From positions 140,030 to 204,029 of the forward strand of contig JAEYOK010000045.1 of the NCBI GenBank assembly GCA_023411795.1: a stretch of 64,000 bases of DNA. Direction: 5' to 3'. The stretch comes from Bacillota bacterium (GTDB lineage: Bacteria > Bacillota > Clostridia > DSM-8532). The notes below the pieces were generated by a model. That model had not been told where the DNA came from and did not search any database. It was given only the letters and a program-made list of their open reading frames with translations. Of the stretch, positions 18,428 through 27,245 are shown one piece after another. Position 1 is the first letter of the stretch. Each line of letters begins with the position of its first letter. A program made the translations under genes and the position numbers.

Positions 18428-18454
18428 AAACAGCCGTTGTCATAACGGCTGTTT
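18426..18454 (-). terminator. Intrinsic terminator of veg
   Basis: Perfect 11 bp stem AAACAGCCGTT/AACGGCTGTTT with a 5-base loop, followed on the minus strand by TTTTT. It lies 19 bp after the veg stop codon. Confidence 0.85.
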
Positions 18455-18472
18455 AATACTTACAGATTTTTG

Positions 18473-18736
18473 TTAGAGCGCTACATTATTTAGACTTCCT
18501 GACATAATTCTTACTTCAACTGTGTGGGTTAAAATATCGGTATAGCTGTAAGAAACCATCCTGGAGGAGTTAAACTCATTCTCGAAGCATACTGTAAAGA
18601 TGCTCGGGTAAGCATTTTCTACTATGCCTTCCCTGACAAATGTCTTCTTGCGCCCTTTGTTGGCTTTAAGCTGAATCCTTTTACCAACACAGCCTTCCAG
18701 TTCCTTTCGGATCTGTGATATAGAATTTCTATCCAT
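18473..18736 (-). CDS. veg: Veg family protein
   Basis: 87 residues of the Veg (DUF1021) family: an N-terminal helix ISQIRKELEGCVGKRIQLKANKGRKK and a small beta-barrel with FTVCFENEF and SYSYTDILTHTVEV. In Bacillus subtilis Veg stimulates biofilm gene expression by reducing SinR repression, and it lies in the origin region; its role in Clostridia is not defined. It is preceded by two strong promoters and followed by a clear terminator, so it is probably an abundantly expressed single-gene unit. Confidence 0.92.
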   Translation of the reverse strand: MDRNSISQIRKELEGCVGKRIQLKANKGRKKTFVREGIVENAYPSIFTVCFENEFNSSRMVSYSYTDILTHTVEVRIMSGSLNNVAL

Positions 18737-18764
18737 ACTACCACCTCAAAACTCACTGGATAAA

Positions 18765-18835
18765 ATTATATCACAATTTGTCGCCCCTTGTCAATGAAGA
18801 TAAATATTATACATAGGTCAACTTTATTTTGTCAA
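18765..18835 (-). promoter_or_regulatory. Tandem strong sigma-A promoters of veg
   Basis: Proximal promoter: TTGACA (18794-18789), 18 bp spacer, TATAAT (18770-18765). Distal promoter: TTGACA (18835-18830), 18 bp spacer, TATAAT (18811-18806). Both are exact consensus hexamers, and both read toward veg. Confidence 0.82.
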
Positions 18836-18926
18836 GCACTAATTTAGTAATTTATGATGTTATTATATAGTATTATTCCACGTTTTGGATCTTTTATTAT
18901 CCTACTTACAAATAAGCCTTTATTTT

Positions 18927-21149
18927 TTATTGATTACTGTCAATTTGAGGCCGGAGAATAACAGCACCCAGAGGAGGGATTTGAAGCGTCATTGAGTATG
19001 GTTTTTGGTGCATGGGTTTTTCTTCATATGGAATAGGTTCAGTATTAAGTACATTGCTACCACCGTATTTTTCAGCATCAGTGTTGAAAATCTCCACATA
19101 TGTTGTTTTAAGCGGCGCGCCCATTCGATAGCTTTCATGGGTTTCCGGAGTAAAATTGAATATAAAAATCAACATATCACGCCAGTCTTTCCCTTTTCTT
19201 ATAAAGGATATTATCGAATGCTCGGTATCGTTACAGTCAATTAGCTCAAAGCCTTCAGTACTGAAATCCTGCTCATATAAGGCTTTTTCTGTTTTATAGA
19301 GATGGTTTAAGTCTGACACACAAAGGCTCATTTTTTCGTGCATAGGATAATTTAGGAGGTGCCAATCAAGACTCTCTTTATACTTCCATTCGATAAACTG
19401 ACCAAACTCACTGCCCATAAAAAGGAGCTTCTTTCCCGGATGGGCAAAAAAGTAGCTGTAAGCACAACGAAGACCTGCAAATTGCTGCCAATAGTCTCCT
19501 GGCATCTTGCTAAGCATTGAACATTTGCCATGGACAACCTCATCATGGGAAAGTACTAATATGAAATTTTCGCTCCAAGCATACATAAAGGAAAAGGTTA
19601 AAAGGTTCTGGTTATACTTGCGGTATATTGGGTCAAGACTGACATACTTTAGAAAATCGTTCATCCAGCCCATGTTCCATTTGTGGGAAAAACCTAAGCC
19701 CCCGTCATGAACGGGTTTTGTCACCATCGGCCATGATGTGGACTCTTCGGCTATCATCATCACATTGGGAAAATAATTATATACAACTGAGTTTAGCTGC
19801 TTGATAAATTCTGCGGCTTCAAGATTTTCGCGACCGCCGTTTTTGTTAGGAATCCATTGTCCGGGCTCTCTGCAATAATCAAGGTAAAGCATGGACGCCA
19901 CAGCGTCCACCCTAAGACCGTCTATATGAAATTGATCAAACCAATAAACAGCATTGGCGATAAGGAAGTTTTTGACCTCACTACGGCCATAGTTAAAAAC
20001 ATGAGTGCCCCATCCGATATGCTCGCCCATTCTTTTATCCTCGTGCTCATAAAGGGCTGTACCATCGAATCTGGCAAGTCCGTGACCATCTTTAGGGAAA
20101 TGGGCCGGAACCCAGTCTAAAATGATTCCAAGGCCATTTTTATGGCATGTATCAACGAAATATTTAAAGTCCTCCGGAGTTCCATACCGACTTGTGGTTG
20201 CATAGTATCCGGTCACCTGATAACCCCATGAGCCATCAAAAGGATGCTCCATAATTGGCAAAAGCTCAAGATGGGTGTAGCCCATTTTTTTTGCGTAAGG
20301 AATCAAAGTCTCGGCAAGATACCTATAGGAGTATGGCTTAAATCCGGTTTCAGATTCAGGGGCATCATCGGGTTCCTGCTTCCAGGAGCCTAAATGAACC
20401 TCATAAATATTGACCGGTTTATTAAAAGTACTCTCATTCTGCCTGTTTTCCATCCATTGAGTATCGGACCAATCAAAATTGTCTGTGTCATAGACAATAG
20501 AAGCAGTCTGAGGTGGTTTTTCTGCATATAGAGCATAGGGATCGGCCTTGGTATATATTTCTCCTGAGGGTGTTATTACTTCATATTTATATAGGTCCCC
20601 TTTTGTAAGACCGGGAATAAAAAGCTCCCAAACTCCGCTGCTGCCAATCATACGCATCTGGTGAATACGGCCATCCCATTGGTTAAAAGAGCCTACCACA
20701 CTGACCCGCTTGGCAGAAGGAGCCCACACTACAAATGAAGCACCTTTTACGTTTTCATGCTCACATAGATGGCATCCCATCTTTTCATAAATGCGATGAT
20801 TGTTTCCCTGATTAAATAAGTATAAATCATAATCAGAAATAGTTGGCCAGAACGAATAAGGGTCCATAACGGTATAGGTAATATTATCATAAGTAGTATG
20901 AATCAGTTCATAGGTGAAGGCTTTCTTTCTATCTGGTATAATCCGCTCGAATAAACCTCTCTCGTCAATTCGATCCATTTGAAAGGTTTCTTTGGAATCT
21001 CTTTCTTTTATTAAAATGCTTTTTGAGAAAGGATTGTATACTCGCACAACAATCTCTTCATTCTCGATATGCATACCTAACATTGCGTGAGGGTCTTTAT
21101 CTATACCTCTGAAGAGATTATCAAACCGGGATTTTCCTTCTGTACTCAT
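18927..21149 (-). CDS. glgB: 1,4-alpha-glucan branching enzyme
   Basis: 740 residues, full length for GlgB. The order is an N-terminal CBM48-like region (DPHAMLGMH), a second CBM48 (ASFVVWAPSAKRVSVVGSFNQWDG), a GH13 barrel with DGLRVDAVASMLYLDY (nucleophile Asp), MMIAEESTSWP (acid Glu) and LSHDEVVHGK, and a C-terminal beta domain. It transfers alpha-1,4 chains to alpha-1,6 positions to branch glycogen. I chose ATG 21149, 9 bases after GGAGG; ATG 21155 is too close to that site. No other glg gene is adjacent. The upstream region is AT-rich with several TATAAT-like boxes. Confidence 0.96.
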   Translation of the reverse strand: MSTEGKSRFDNLFRGIDKDPHAMLGMHIENEEIVVRVYNPFSKSILIKERDSKETFQMDRIDERGLFERIIPDRKKAFTYELIHTTYDNITYTVMDPYSFWPTISDYDLYLFNQGNNHRIYEKMGCHLCEHENVKGASFVVWAPSAKRVSVVGSFNQWDGRIHQMRMIGSSGVWELFIPGLTKGDLYKYEVITPSGEIYTKADPYALYAEKPPQTASIVYDTDNFDWSDTQWMENRQNESTFNKPVNIYEVHLGSWKQEPDDAPESETGFKPYSYRYLAETLIPYAKKMGYTHLELLPIMEHPFDGSWGYQVTGYYATTSRYGTPEDFKYFVDTCHKNGLGIILDWVPAHFPKDGHGLARFDGTALYEHEDKRMGEHIGWGTHVFNYGRSEVKNFLIANAVYWFDQFHIDGLRVDAVASMLYLDYCREPGQWIPNKNGGRENLEAAEFIKQLNSVVYNYFPNVMMIAEESTSWPMVTKPVHDGGLGFSHKWNMGWMNDFLKYVSLDPIYRKYNQNLLTFSFMYAWSENFILVLSHDEVVHGKCSMLSKMPGDYWQQFAGLRCAYSYFFAHPGKKLLFMGSEFGQFIEWKYKESLDWHLLNYPMHEKMSLCVSDLNHLYKTEKALYEQDFSTEGFELIDCNDTEHSIISFIRKGKDWRDMLIFIFNFTPETHESYRMGAPLKTTYVEIFNTDAEKYGGSNVLNTEPIPYEEKPMHQKPYSMTLQIPPLGAVILRPQIDSNQ

Positions 21150-21260
21150 GAACATAAACCTCCATCACACCGATATTATACTATACTGATTATAACAATT
21201 ATAGCATACTTTCATTTTATTCCTTATTGTGGTAATGTAATGAATATGGGGGTGGTTCAA

Positions 21261-21638
21261 TTGGAAAACAATATTTCAAAACACCCAAACGCTAGAAACG
21301 GACCCGATATTATTTTAAGAGTGCTGGATATCGGGAGTGTCATTCTCTGGGGATTCCTTATTGTAAACCTTGTTATCATTTTACTGGCAAAACCCCTAGG
21401 AGAAACATTTTTCGACCGCCTGCTTAATATAAGCGTCAGGGACTATTGGGATACGGCCATTTTGCAGATTGCTCTTTTTCTATCATTATTCCAGCTTGTA
21501 CTTAGTATTGTATCATTGTATTTAAATTCAAAAAGATTAAAACGAAAGAATGACAGAATCAGGATATCAATTATTGTTTCAATATTTGGTTCCCTGGCTA
21601 TTTGCCTTTACTTAACATTATTCCTCTATCTAACGTAA
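21261..21638 (+). CDS. Small two-to-three-helix membrane protein of unknown function
   Basis: 125 residues from TTG 21261, which has GGGGGTGG at 5 bases; in-frame ATGs at 21240 and 21246 are less well placed. Hydrophobic segments are at about 20-43 (VLDIGSVILWGFLIVNLVIILL), 68-90 and 100-123, separated by a basic stretch SKRLKRKNDRIR. I do not recognise a named family. It is divergent from glgB and convergent with the SLH protein gene. Use of GGGGGT before a TTG start is shared with that SLH gene. Confidence 0.68.
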   Translation: MENNISKHPNARNGPDIILRVLDIGSVILWGFLIVNLVIILLAKPLGETFFDRLLNISVRDYWDTAILQIALFLSLFQLVLSIVSLYLNSKRLKRKNDRIRISIIVSIFGSLAICLYLTLFLYLT

Positions 21639-21660
21639 ATGACTTTGATTAAGCAAATAG

Positions 21661-21804
21661 TTATTAAGCGGCGTGCCTGCATACGATTTACATGCGAACA
21701 GACGAAATCTCATTTCGTCTTGGATTAGCGTAGCGAGCGCGACTAGAAAACTGGACGTTTGACCGGAGCGCTAAATCGTTGTAGGCCACAGCCGCTAAAC
21801 TTAT
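21661..21804. repeat. Structured intergenic repeat, copy A
   Basis: About 144 bp bounded by imperfect inverted repeats (GCCTGCATACGATTTA near the left end, TAAATCGTTGTAGGC near the right), inside AGCGGC/GCCGCT. It contains the perfect hairpin GACGAAAT-CTC-ATTTCGTC. A second copy in opposite orientation lies at 36208-36361. It sits between two convergent genes. It could be a miniature inverted-repeat element or a structured RNA; no coding potential is seen. Confidence 0.78.
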
Positions 21805-21814
21805 TGTAAAGGGA

Positions 21815-24136
21815 TTATTTTTTTAACAATTTATAGTTAGTTAGCGTCCGGTAGATAAAAGCCACTGCCTCTGCTTTTGTAGTGTATGTTTTCAAGGATA
21901 ATATCTGGCCGCTTTTACCTGTAATAATCTTCTCTCCCACAAAAGAAGCCATAATATTTAAGTCTTCAGGAGCAATTTGACTATAATCATTAAATGCTTC
22001 CAATACACTCGTGTTATGAGAAATAATCGGCAGACCGGCATTTGCTAATGCACTGTTTAACATGAGTATAATCTCCTGCCTTGTAACTGTTTTATTGGGA
22101 TAAATTTTACCATTCACATCAGTGTAGAGCATACCTGCTTTAATTGCTGCCATTATGTCCTTGTAGTAAATATGGTTAGGGGTAATGTCAGCAGGAGGTA
22201 AAAGCCTTGAGTTATCATAAGGAATATTAAAACTTTTTATTATCATGCTGGCCAATTGACCTCTTGTTATTAGATTCTGAGGGTGAAAATTACCATCCGA
22301 TGCATTTTCAAATGCACCTAGACCCTGTAGTGTATATATTGATTCATGAGCCCATTGATATGAGGCAATATCTTTATAAAGTACTTTTGCCGGTGTTTTT
22401 ATTGAAAGGCCGGCAGCTTTAGATTCACCGGAAATATTATAAGCAAGGACTTCATAATAGACATGCCCCCCTTCAATGGGTGAGCTATCTGTATAGTTCT
22501 CTACATCCCTTTCTACAGAGCCTATTAAGGTTCTTTTCATGGTTTCGCCTGTCCTTACAGAACGATAAATATTATAGCCATCTTCCTTTTCGGTTATGTC
22601 CTCCCATGTCAGAGTGAGCCTTTTATAACCAACATGCTGTGCTTGTAAGTTCCTGGGGGCCTCAGGAGCTGAACCGAAAAAGTGAAGTTCAGGGCCGATA
22701 GTTTCTAGGCCTCCATTATTAGCCCTAATTCTGAAAAAGTATTCCGTATTAGCAGAAAAACCAATACGAGCAGCTAAAGTTCCTTTTGAAATAGATTTTA
22801 GTTCGGCCCATTGACTGTTTATATCCTTACGATATTCAAGTGTATATGTGTTGTTGGCAGGCACATAGCTTTTACTAAAGAGCGATAAATACCCCTCGTT
22901 TATTGTGTATACCGGTTCACCCGGATTATCAGGGTATGAATTTATTACAGTCTCTTCTTTTGTAAAAGAGGAAAAAGCGCTATCTCCTCTAATAGCCCTT
23001 ATTTTATACGTATATGTCATTCCGCTTACACTACTCTTATCAGAATAACTATCAGTATTTTTAGGTGCTATAGCTATTAGCTCCCATGTCAAAGATGTTT
23101 TTCTCCATATCTCAAATCCGGTTTCGTCTTCATAGGGATATTCCCATGCCAAAGCAATACAATCAGAGGCAAGAGCATTGGCTGATAAATTGACCGGGGT
23201 TGGGAGAGCTTCCGGTTTTAAACTAATACTGTCCGTATACTCCGATTTATATCCGTTCTTAGAGAGCATATACAACCTGTAAGTATATGTTTTTCCCGTT
23301 TGAAGCATTCTATCCACATAGCTGTCACTTGTGCCGGAATAAATAGTGACATAGCCAAATTCAGAATCCTGTCTTTCAATAAAGACTTTATTATCTCCAA
23401 GAGATGAAATATCCCATTCAAGTTTAATTGTGTTATTTGAAAGCGCATGTGCCCACAAATTAGTAGTAAGAGGGAACAATGTGCGGGTGCTTAATCCTCC
23501 CATATGAGGAATATATGAAGAAAATCTTTCCTTTGAAAATTGAGTTCTAATACGATAGTAATAGGCTGTATCGGAAGCAACATCCAAATCCCTATAAGTG
23601 TCCTCGGTAATAGGCAGAGTTGCAATATTTTCCCATGTACTATAATTCATTTGGCGTCTTTCAACAATTATTTTGTAATCCGGTATTTTTGTGGAAGGGA
23701 TTATTGGCGTGGACCATTCTAAATCTACATGGTCACTATAAGCATGAGTTATAGAAAAGTCGGTAGGATAAAGGATAATCGCCTCAACCTGTGATGTGTA
23801 TTCACTGTAATTATTGCTATAATAGGTTCGCGCCCTGTATGTATAAGTATGTCCATTGGAAATATTATAGTCTTTATATTCTGTGAGTGTTTTATTAAGC
23901 GTAGCAATAGGATAAAAGTTATCCTGGTCAATACTTCTCTCAATAATGGTATATGAAAAAGTATCGTTTGGAATCTCCCAAACTAAATGAACATAATTTG
24001 AGTAAACATAGCCTTTAAAATTTTTCGGAACTGATAGCGTCAATGCGTTAGCCTTATTTAATTGTAATAATCCTGTACATGGTATTAACAGAACTGCAAT
24101 TAGGAATATTACTATTATTCTTTTTGCCTTTATCAA
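21815..24136 (-). CDS. Secreted fibronectin type III / S-layer homology (SLH) surface protein
   Basis: 773 residues. A signal peptide (IIVIFLIAVLLIPCTGLLQLNKANA) is followed by about six FN3 repeats, recognisable by recurring blocks such as VHLVWEIPN, VDLEWSTP, IALAWEYP and LTLTWEDI plus a YTYRxRT strand, and then SLH repeats from about residue 590 (ITRGQLASMIIKSF, VTRQEIILMLNSAL, TTKAEAVAFIYRTL). SLH domains bind pyruvylated secondary wall polymers, so the protein is probably wall-bound with FN3 spacers. No enzymatic domain is seen. TTG 24136 is preferred because GGGGGT precedes it by about 7 bases; an ATG at 24151 overlaps that site. A terminator sits between the leader and this start. Confidence 0.85.
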   Translation of the reverse strand: MIKAKRIIVIFLIAVLLIPCTGLLQLNKANALTLSVPKNFKGYVYSNYVHLVWEIPNDTFSYTIIERSIDQDNFYPIATLNKTLTEYKDYNISNGHTYTYRARTYYSNNYSEYTSQVEAIILYPTDFSITHAYSDHVDLEWSTPIIPSTKIPDYKIIVERRQMNYSTWENIATLPITEDTYRDLDVASDTAYYYRIRTQFSKERFSSYIPHMGGLSTRTLFPLTTNLWAHALSNNTIKLEWDISSLGDNKVFIERQDSEFGYVTIYSGTSDSYVDRMLQTGKTYTYRLYMLSKNGYKSEYTDSISLKPEALPTPVNLSANALASDCIALAWEYPYEDETGFEIWRKTSLTWELIAIAPKNTDSYSDKSSVSGMTYTYKIRAIRGDSAFSSFTKEETVINSYPDNPGEPVYTINEGYLSLFSKSYVPANNTYTLEYRKDINSQWAELKSISKGTLAARIGFSANTEYFFRIRANNGGLETIGPELHFFGSAPEAPRNLQAQHVGYKRLTLTWEDITEKEDGYNIYRSVRTGETMKRTLIGSVERDVENYTDSSPIEGGHVYYEVLAYNISGESKAAGLSIKTPAKVLYKDIASYQWAHESIYTLQGLGAFENASDGNFHPQNLITRGQLASMIIKSFNIPYDNSRLLPPADITPNHIYYKDIMAAIKAGMLYTDVNGKIYPNKTVTRQEIILMLNSALANAGLPIISHNTSVLEAFNDYSQIAPEDLNIMASFVGEKIITGKSGQILSLKTYTTKAEAVAFIYRTLTNYKLLKK

Positions 24137-24178
24137 AATCACTACCCCCATAATTAATATATCAATTAATCTATCGGC

Positions 24179-24205
24179 AAAAAAAGAGCCGGTAATGATA
24201 CCGGC
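24179..24205 (-). terminator. Intrinsic terminator in the leader of the SLH gene (possible attenuator)
   Basis: Stem GCCGGT/ACCGGC with a 6-base loop followed on the minus strand by TCTTTTTTT. No minus-strand gene lies to its right, and the SLH gene begins 43 bases downstream, so transcripts toward that gene must read through it. Upstream on the same strand, ACCCCC (24219-24214) is complementary to the GGGGGT of the ribosome binding site. I found no known riboswitch consensus. Confidence 0.65.
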
Positions 24206-24395
24206 AAGTAAAGGGGGTCAAAATGTATTGTGAGGTCATTTAAAGTATTCTCTTTTATTTTCATTTTATACAAGGAAATAAGATTTGTTCTCCGGCGTGG
24301 GTTTATGTATAATAAGGCTATGAAGATTGAATTAGACCGTAACATTTATACGGGAAATTTTCTCAATATAAAATAATAAAGGCATAGGTATTATA

Positions 24396-25385
24396 ATGGA
24401 TAAAGAAATTTGGATCAAACCTAAGGTTTGTAGTAATATTGGCGGTGAGGCTCTTATTGAGGGAGTTATGATGCGTGGTAATGATAAACTTGCCATGTCT
24501 GTCAGAAAATCCTCCGGTGAGATTTATACAGAAATTAAGCCCTCCGTTCCGATATCCAAAAAACATAAGTTTTTGGGGCTTCCCTTTATAAGAGGCGGAG
24601 TCTCTTTGATTGATTCCATGGTCGTAGGTGTTAAGGTTCTTATGGAATCAGCCGAACATGTTGATTTAGGCGAAGAAGAGGAACAGGAAAGTAAATTTGA
24701 TCTCTGGATGAAAAAGAAGCTGGGGGAAAATTACTTTTCCTATATGATATATTTCTCGGTATTTATAGCTTTGCTTTTTAGCATAGGAATTTTTATGCTT
24801 TTGCCAAACCTGATTACCGGTTTATTTAGTTTTGATAAAACTACTACCGGAGGTTCTTTGTTGGCCAATTCCATAGAGGGATTGATTAGAATAAGCCTTT
24901 TTTTACTTTATGTATGGCTGGTTTCTAAAAACAAGGAAATTAAAAGGGTATTCCAGTATCATGGTGCAGAACACAAGACTATATATGCCTACGAAAATGA
25001 AGAAGAGCTTACTGTTGAAAATGTGAAAAAACACACAAGACTGCATCCCAGATGCGGTACAACTTTTATGTTCATTGTAATTATTATAAGCATAATAGTT
25101 TTTGCTTTTGCAGGCTGGCATCACCCATTGGTTAACATGCTGCTTCGGCTTGCCCTTCTTCCTGTAATTGCCGGGATTTCCTATGAAGCATTTAAGCTTT
25201 CGGCAAGATCCAACAGCAAGCTTGTTCGCATAATCAGCCTACCCGGTCTAATGCTGCAGAAAATAACTACTCAGGAGCCCGATGATTCCATGCTGGAGGT
25301 TGCCATTGCTTCTCTTAAGGCTGTTTTAGATGTACCTGCTGAGGTATCTACCAAGACAGATACCGTACCCGAGGGAAATTTATGA
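24396..25385 (+). CDS. DUF1385 domain-containing membrane protein (YqhQ-like)
   Basis: 329 residues. The N-terminal block CSNIGGEALIEGVMMRG (about 12-28) is the family signature, followed by membrane helices near 112-140, 158-177, 220-240 and 245-262, and the conserved YHGAEHKTIYAYENEEELT and LHPRCGTTFMF motifs. Function is unknown. The gene precedes prmC in many Clostridia, and here its stop overlaps the prmC start by 4 bp, so the pair forms an operon. Confidence 0.9.
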   Translation: MDKEIWIKPKVCSNIGGEALIEGVMMRGNDKLAMSVRKSSGEIYTEIKPSVPISKKHKFLGLPFIRGGVSLIDSMVVGVKVLMESAEHVDLGEEEEQESKFDLWMKKKLGENYFSYMIYFSVFIALLFSIGIFMLLPNLITGLFSFDKTTTGGSLLANSIEGLIRISLFLLYVWLVSKNKEIKRVFQYHGAEHKTIYAYENEEELTVENVKKHTRLHPRCGTTFMFIVIIISIIVFAFAGWHHPLVNMLLRLALLPVIAGISYEAFKLSARSNSKLVRIISLPGLMLQKITTQEPDDSMLEVAIASLKAVLDVPAEVSTKTDTVPEGNL

Positions 25386-26272
25386 CTATAGGAGACCTGT
25401 TAAAAAAAGCAACCGGATACTTAAAAGAAAAAAACGTGGAAGACCCGTCTTTAGAGGCCGGTCTTCTTTTGTGCAGGCTTCTAGATAAGGATCAGAGTTA
25501 TATTTACGCCCATACCGATCAAACACTTAATAATGAGTTGATTGATATTTACAAATCTAATATAGAAAGACGAGGCCGCCATGAGCCTTTCGCTTACATT
25601 ACAGGAGAGTGCGGATTTTTAGATTCAATATTTTATGTTAACCCACATGTCCTAATTCCCCGGGAAGAAACCGAGCTGCTGGCTCAAGGGGCTTTATGGG
25701 CCCTTGGAAAGACTCCGGCATATTTTAATCCGCCCATACCGAGATTACCTTATAAAGATGTCTATCATGTCCTGGATGTGGGAACAGGTTCGGGTTGTAT
25801 TGCTGTTAGTCTGGCAAAAGGCTGCGACTCAGTTTTGGTTGATGCTCTTGACCTTTCCATCGGTGCTTTGGATATTGCCCGCAAAAATGCAGTGAGACAC
25901 AATGTAAAAAACCGAATAAGGTTTATTAACTCCGATTTTTTAACTGATTTTGCAGCTGACAGGAAATATGATTTAATAGTTTCCAACCCTCCATATATAC
26001 CTGAAAGGGATATCCCTTTTCTTCCTGAATCGGTAAGGGAGTATGAACCTCACACAGCTTTAGTGGCAGGTGTAGACGGTCTTATGTTCTATCGTGCCCT
26101 TGCAGACAAAGCTTCGTCACTTCTTTTTGAAAAGGGAATGATTATTGTTGAATGTGGTTTTGATCAAGGCCATAAGGTCAGCGAAATTTTTTCTGATAAA
26201 AACATGGATACTGTCATTTTAAAAGACTTGGCAGGAATCGATCGAATTGTATCCGCAATAGGTGTTTCATAA
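25382..26272 (+). CDS. prmC: Peptide chain release factor N5-glutamine methyltransferase
   Basis: 296 residues. A helical N-terminal release-factor-binding domain is followed by a class I SAM methyltransferase: LDVGTGSGCIAVSLA is the SAM-binding loop and VSNPPYIPERDI the catalytic NPPY. The enzyme methylates the Gln of the GGQ motif in release factors 1 and 2. An insertion-like stretch (FNPPIPRLPYKDVYH) precedes the SAM loop. It overlaps the DUF1385 gene by 4 bp. Confidence 0.95.
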   Translation: MTIGDLLKKATGYLKEKNVEDPSLEAGLLLCRLLDKDQSYIYAHTDQTLNNELIDIYKSNIERRGRHEPFAYITGECGFLDSIFYVNPHVLIPREETELLAQGALWALGKTPAYFNPPIPRLPYKDVYHVLDVGTGSGCIAVSLAKGCDSVLVDALDLSIGALDIARKNAVRHNVKNRIRFINSDFLTDFAADRKYDLIVSNPPYIPERDIPFLPESVREYEPHTALVAGVDGLMFYRALADKASSLLFEKGMIIVECGFDQGHKVSEIFSDKNMDTVILKDLAGIDRIVSAIGVS

Positions 26273-26420
26273 GAACTGTCCCCTTGGGTACCTCTGAAAA
26301 ACATGAAAATAACGTATAAATTCCCCATTTCATGACTATACTCTCAATATGATGGGCAAAGAGTGAGCTGAATAAATATAGCTCGTGAGAACATTATAGG
26401 ATTGAAAGGGCAAGAGTATT

Positions 26421-26705
26421 ATGTCAGAACAAGTCATTAAGCAAAAGTTAGATCCTCTGGGCTTTCTTCAGAGATTTAATTCTGTAAAATTCAAGGAAGC
26501 CGCCGAGCAAATCGAAAAAGATGAATATATGAGAGAACTCACAGAAAGCATCAGAGATGCTTATATGGAATGGCAGAACTCATTGGCAAACTATGAAACT
26601 GCTGAGGGTAAAGAAATGGTGGATTACTATGCCTATCGCATAAAAGCATCTGAAATTCGTTATGACTTCCTTCTTAAAAAGGCTAAGGAAGCCAAAGCCC
26701 AATGA
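26421..26705 (+). CDS. DUF2508 family protein (YaaL-like)
   Basis: 94 residues, wholly helical and charged, with KEAAEQIEKDEYMRELTESIRDAYMEWQNSLANYE and a C-terminal YDFLLKKAKEAKAQ. This fits the small YaaL/DUF2508 family, which lies just before bofA in Bacillus and Clostridia, as it does here. Function is unknown. The usual upstream recR is not present in this window, so the recR-yaaL-bofA group is broken up. Confidence 0.75.
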   Translation: MSEQVIKQKLDPLGFLQRFNSVKFKEAAEQIEKDEYMRELTESIRDAYMEWQNSLANYETAEGKEMVDYYAYRIKASEIRYDFLLKKAKEAKAQ

Positions 26706-26817
26706 ACTTTTAAGAAATAAACAATTCTTAAGAATGTTTTTGTTCCCTTGTGTATATAAATTAAGCAAGGCATAAGGGTATAAGGATATATGAATATAAC
26801 TTACTTTAAAACTGATG

Positions 26818-26864
26818 AAAACGGCTATCCCTTATGGCAATTCTGCCGGGGATAACCGTTTTTT
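26818..26864 (+). terminator. Intrinsic terminator between yaaL and bofA
   Basis: A 14 bp stem, AAAACGGCTATCCC/GGGATAACCGTTTT with one G-U pair, followed by TTTTTT. It separates the two genes transcriptionally, so bofA needs its own promoter or read-through. Confidence 0.85.
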
Positions 26865-26882
26865 GCAAAGGGAGTTGATTAA

Positions 26883-27146
26883 GTGGATAGAGGTCTTATT
26901 ATATTAGCTTGGGTAATAGGAGTACTGATTATATTTGCTTTTGGAAAAGCTCTGCTTCTTCCTTTAAAGGTTATTCTCCGCTTGGTTATTAATGGGATTA
27001 TCGGCGGAATAGTAATTCTAATAATCAATTTAATAGGCACACCTTTAGGTTTCACTTTATCACTTAACCCTGTTTCCGCGTTAATTGCCGGAATATTAGG
27101 GCTACCGGGGGTAATACTTCTTATTATACTAAAATTTCTTTTGTGA
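26883..27146 (+). CDS. bofA: Pro-sigma-K processing inhibitor BofA family protein
   Basis: 87 residues, almost entirely hydrophobic, with two or three membrane segments (IILAWVIGVLIIFAFGKALLL, VINGIIGGIVILIINLIG, and a C-terminal SALIAGILGLPGVILLIILKFLL). This matches BofA, which in Bacillus inhibits the SpoIVFB protease in the outer forespore membrane. GTG start at 26883 after GGGAG. It supports a spore-forming host. Confidence 0.85.
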   Translation: MDRGLIILAWVIGVLIIFAFGKALLLPLKVILRLVINGIIGGIVILIINLIGTPLGFTLSLNPVSALIAGILGLPGVILLIILKFLL

Positions 27147-27245
27147 CTAGGGTAAAACATAATATTTTAGATATAGACATATAATGAAAAGACATACCTG
27201 AAAGACATTTAATAATTGCTATATGAAGCGGGGCGGGATATTAGA

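Noticed and set aside
24152..24395. A cyclic-di-GMP riboswitch upstream of the SLH gene
   Set aside because: The leader lacks the conserved GEMM core; only a terminator and an anti-Shine-Dalgarno-like stretch are seen.
26274..26420. A gene or tRNA between prmC and yaaL
   Set aside because: No ORF with a ribosome binding site and no cloverleaf; only a short GTCCCC repeat-like fragment.
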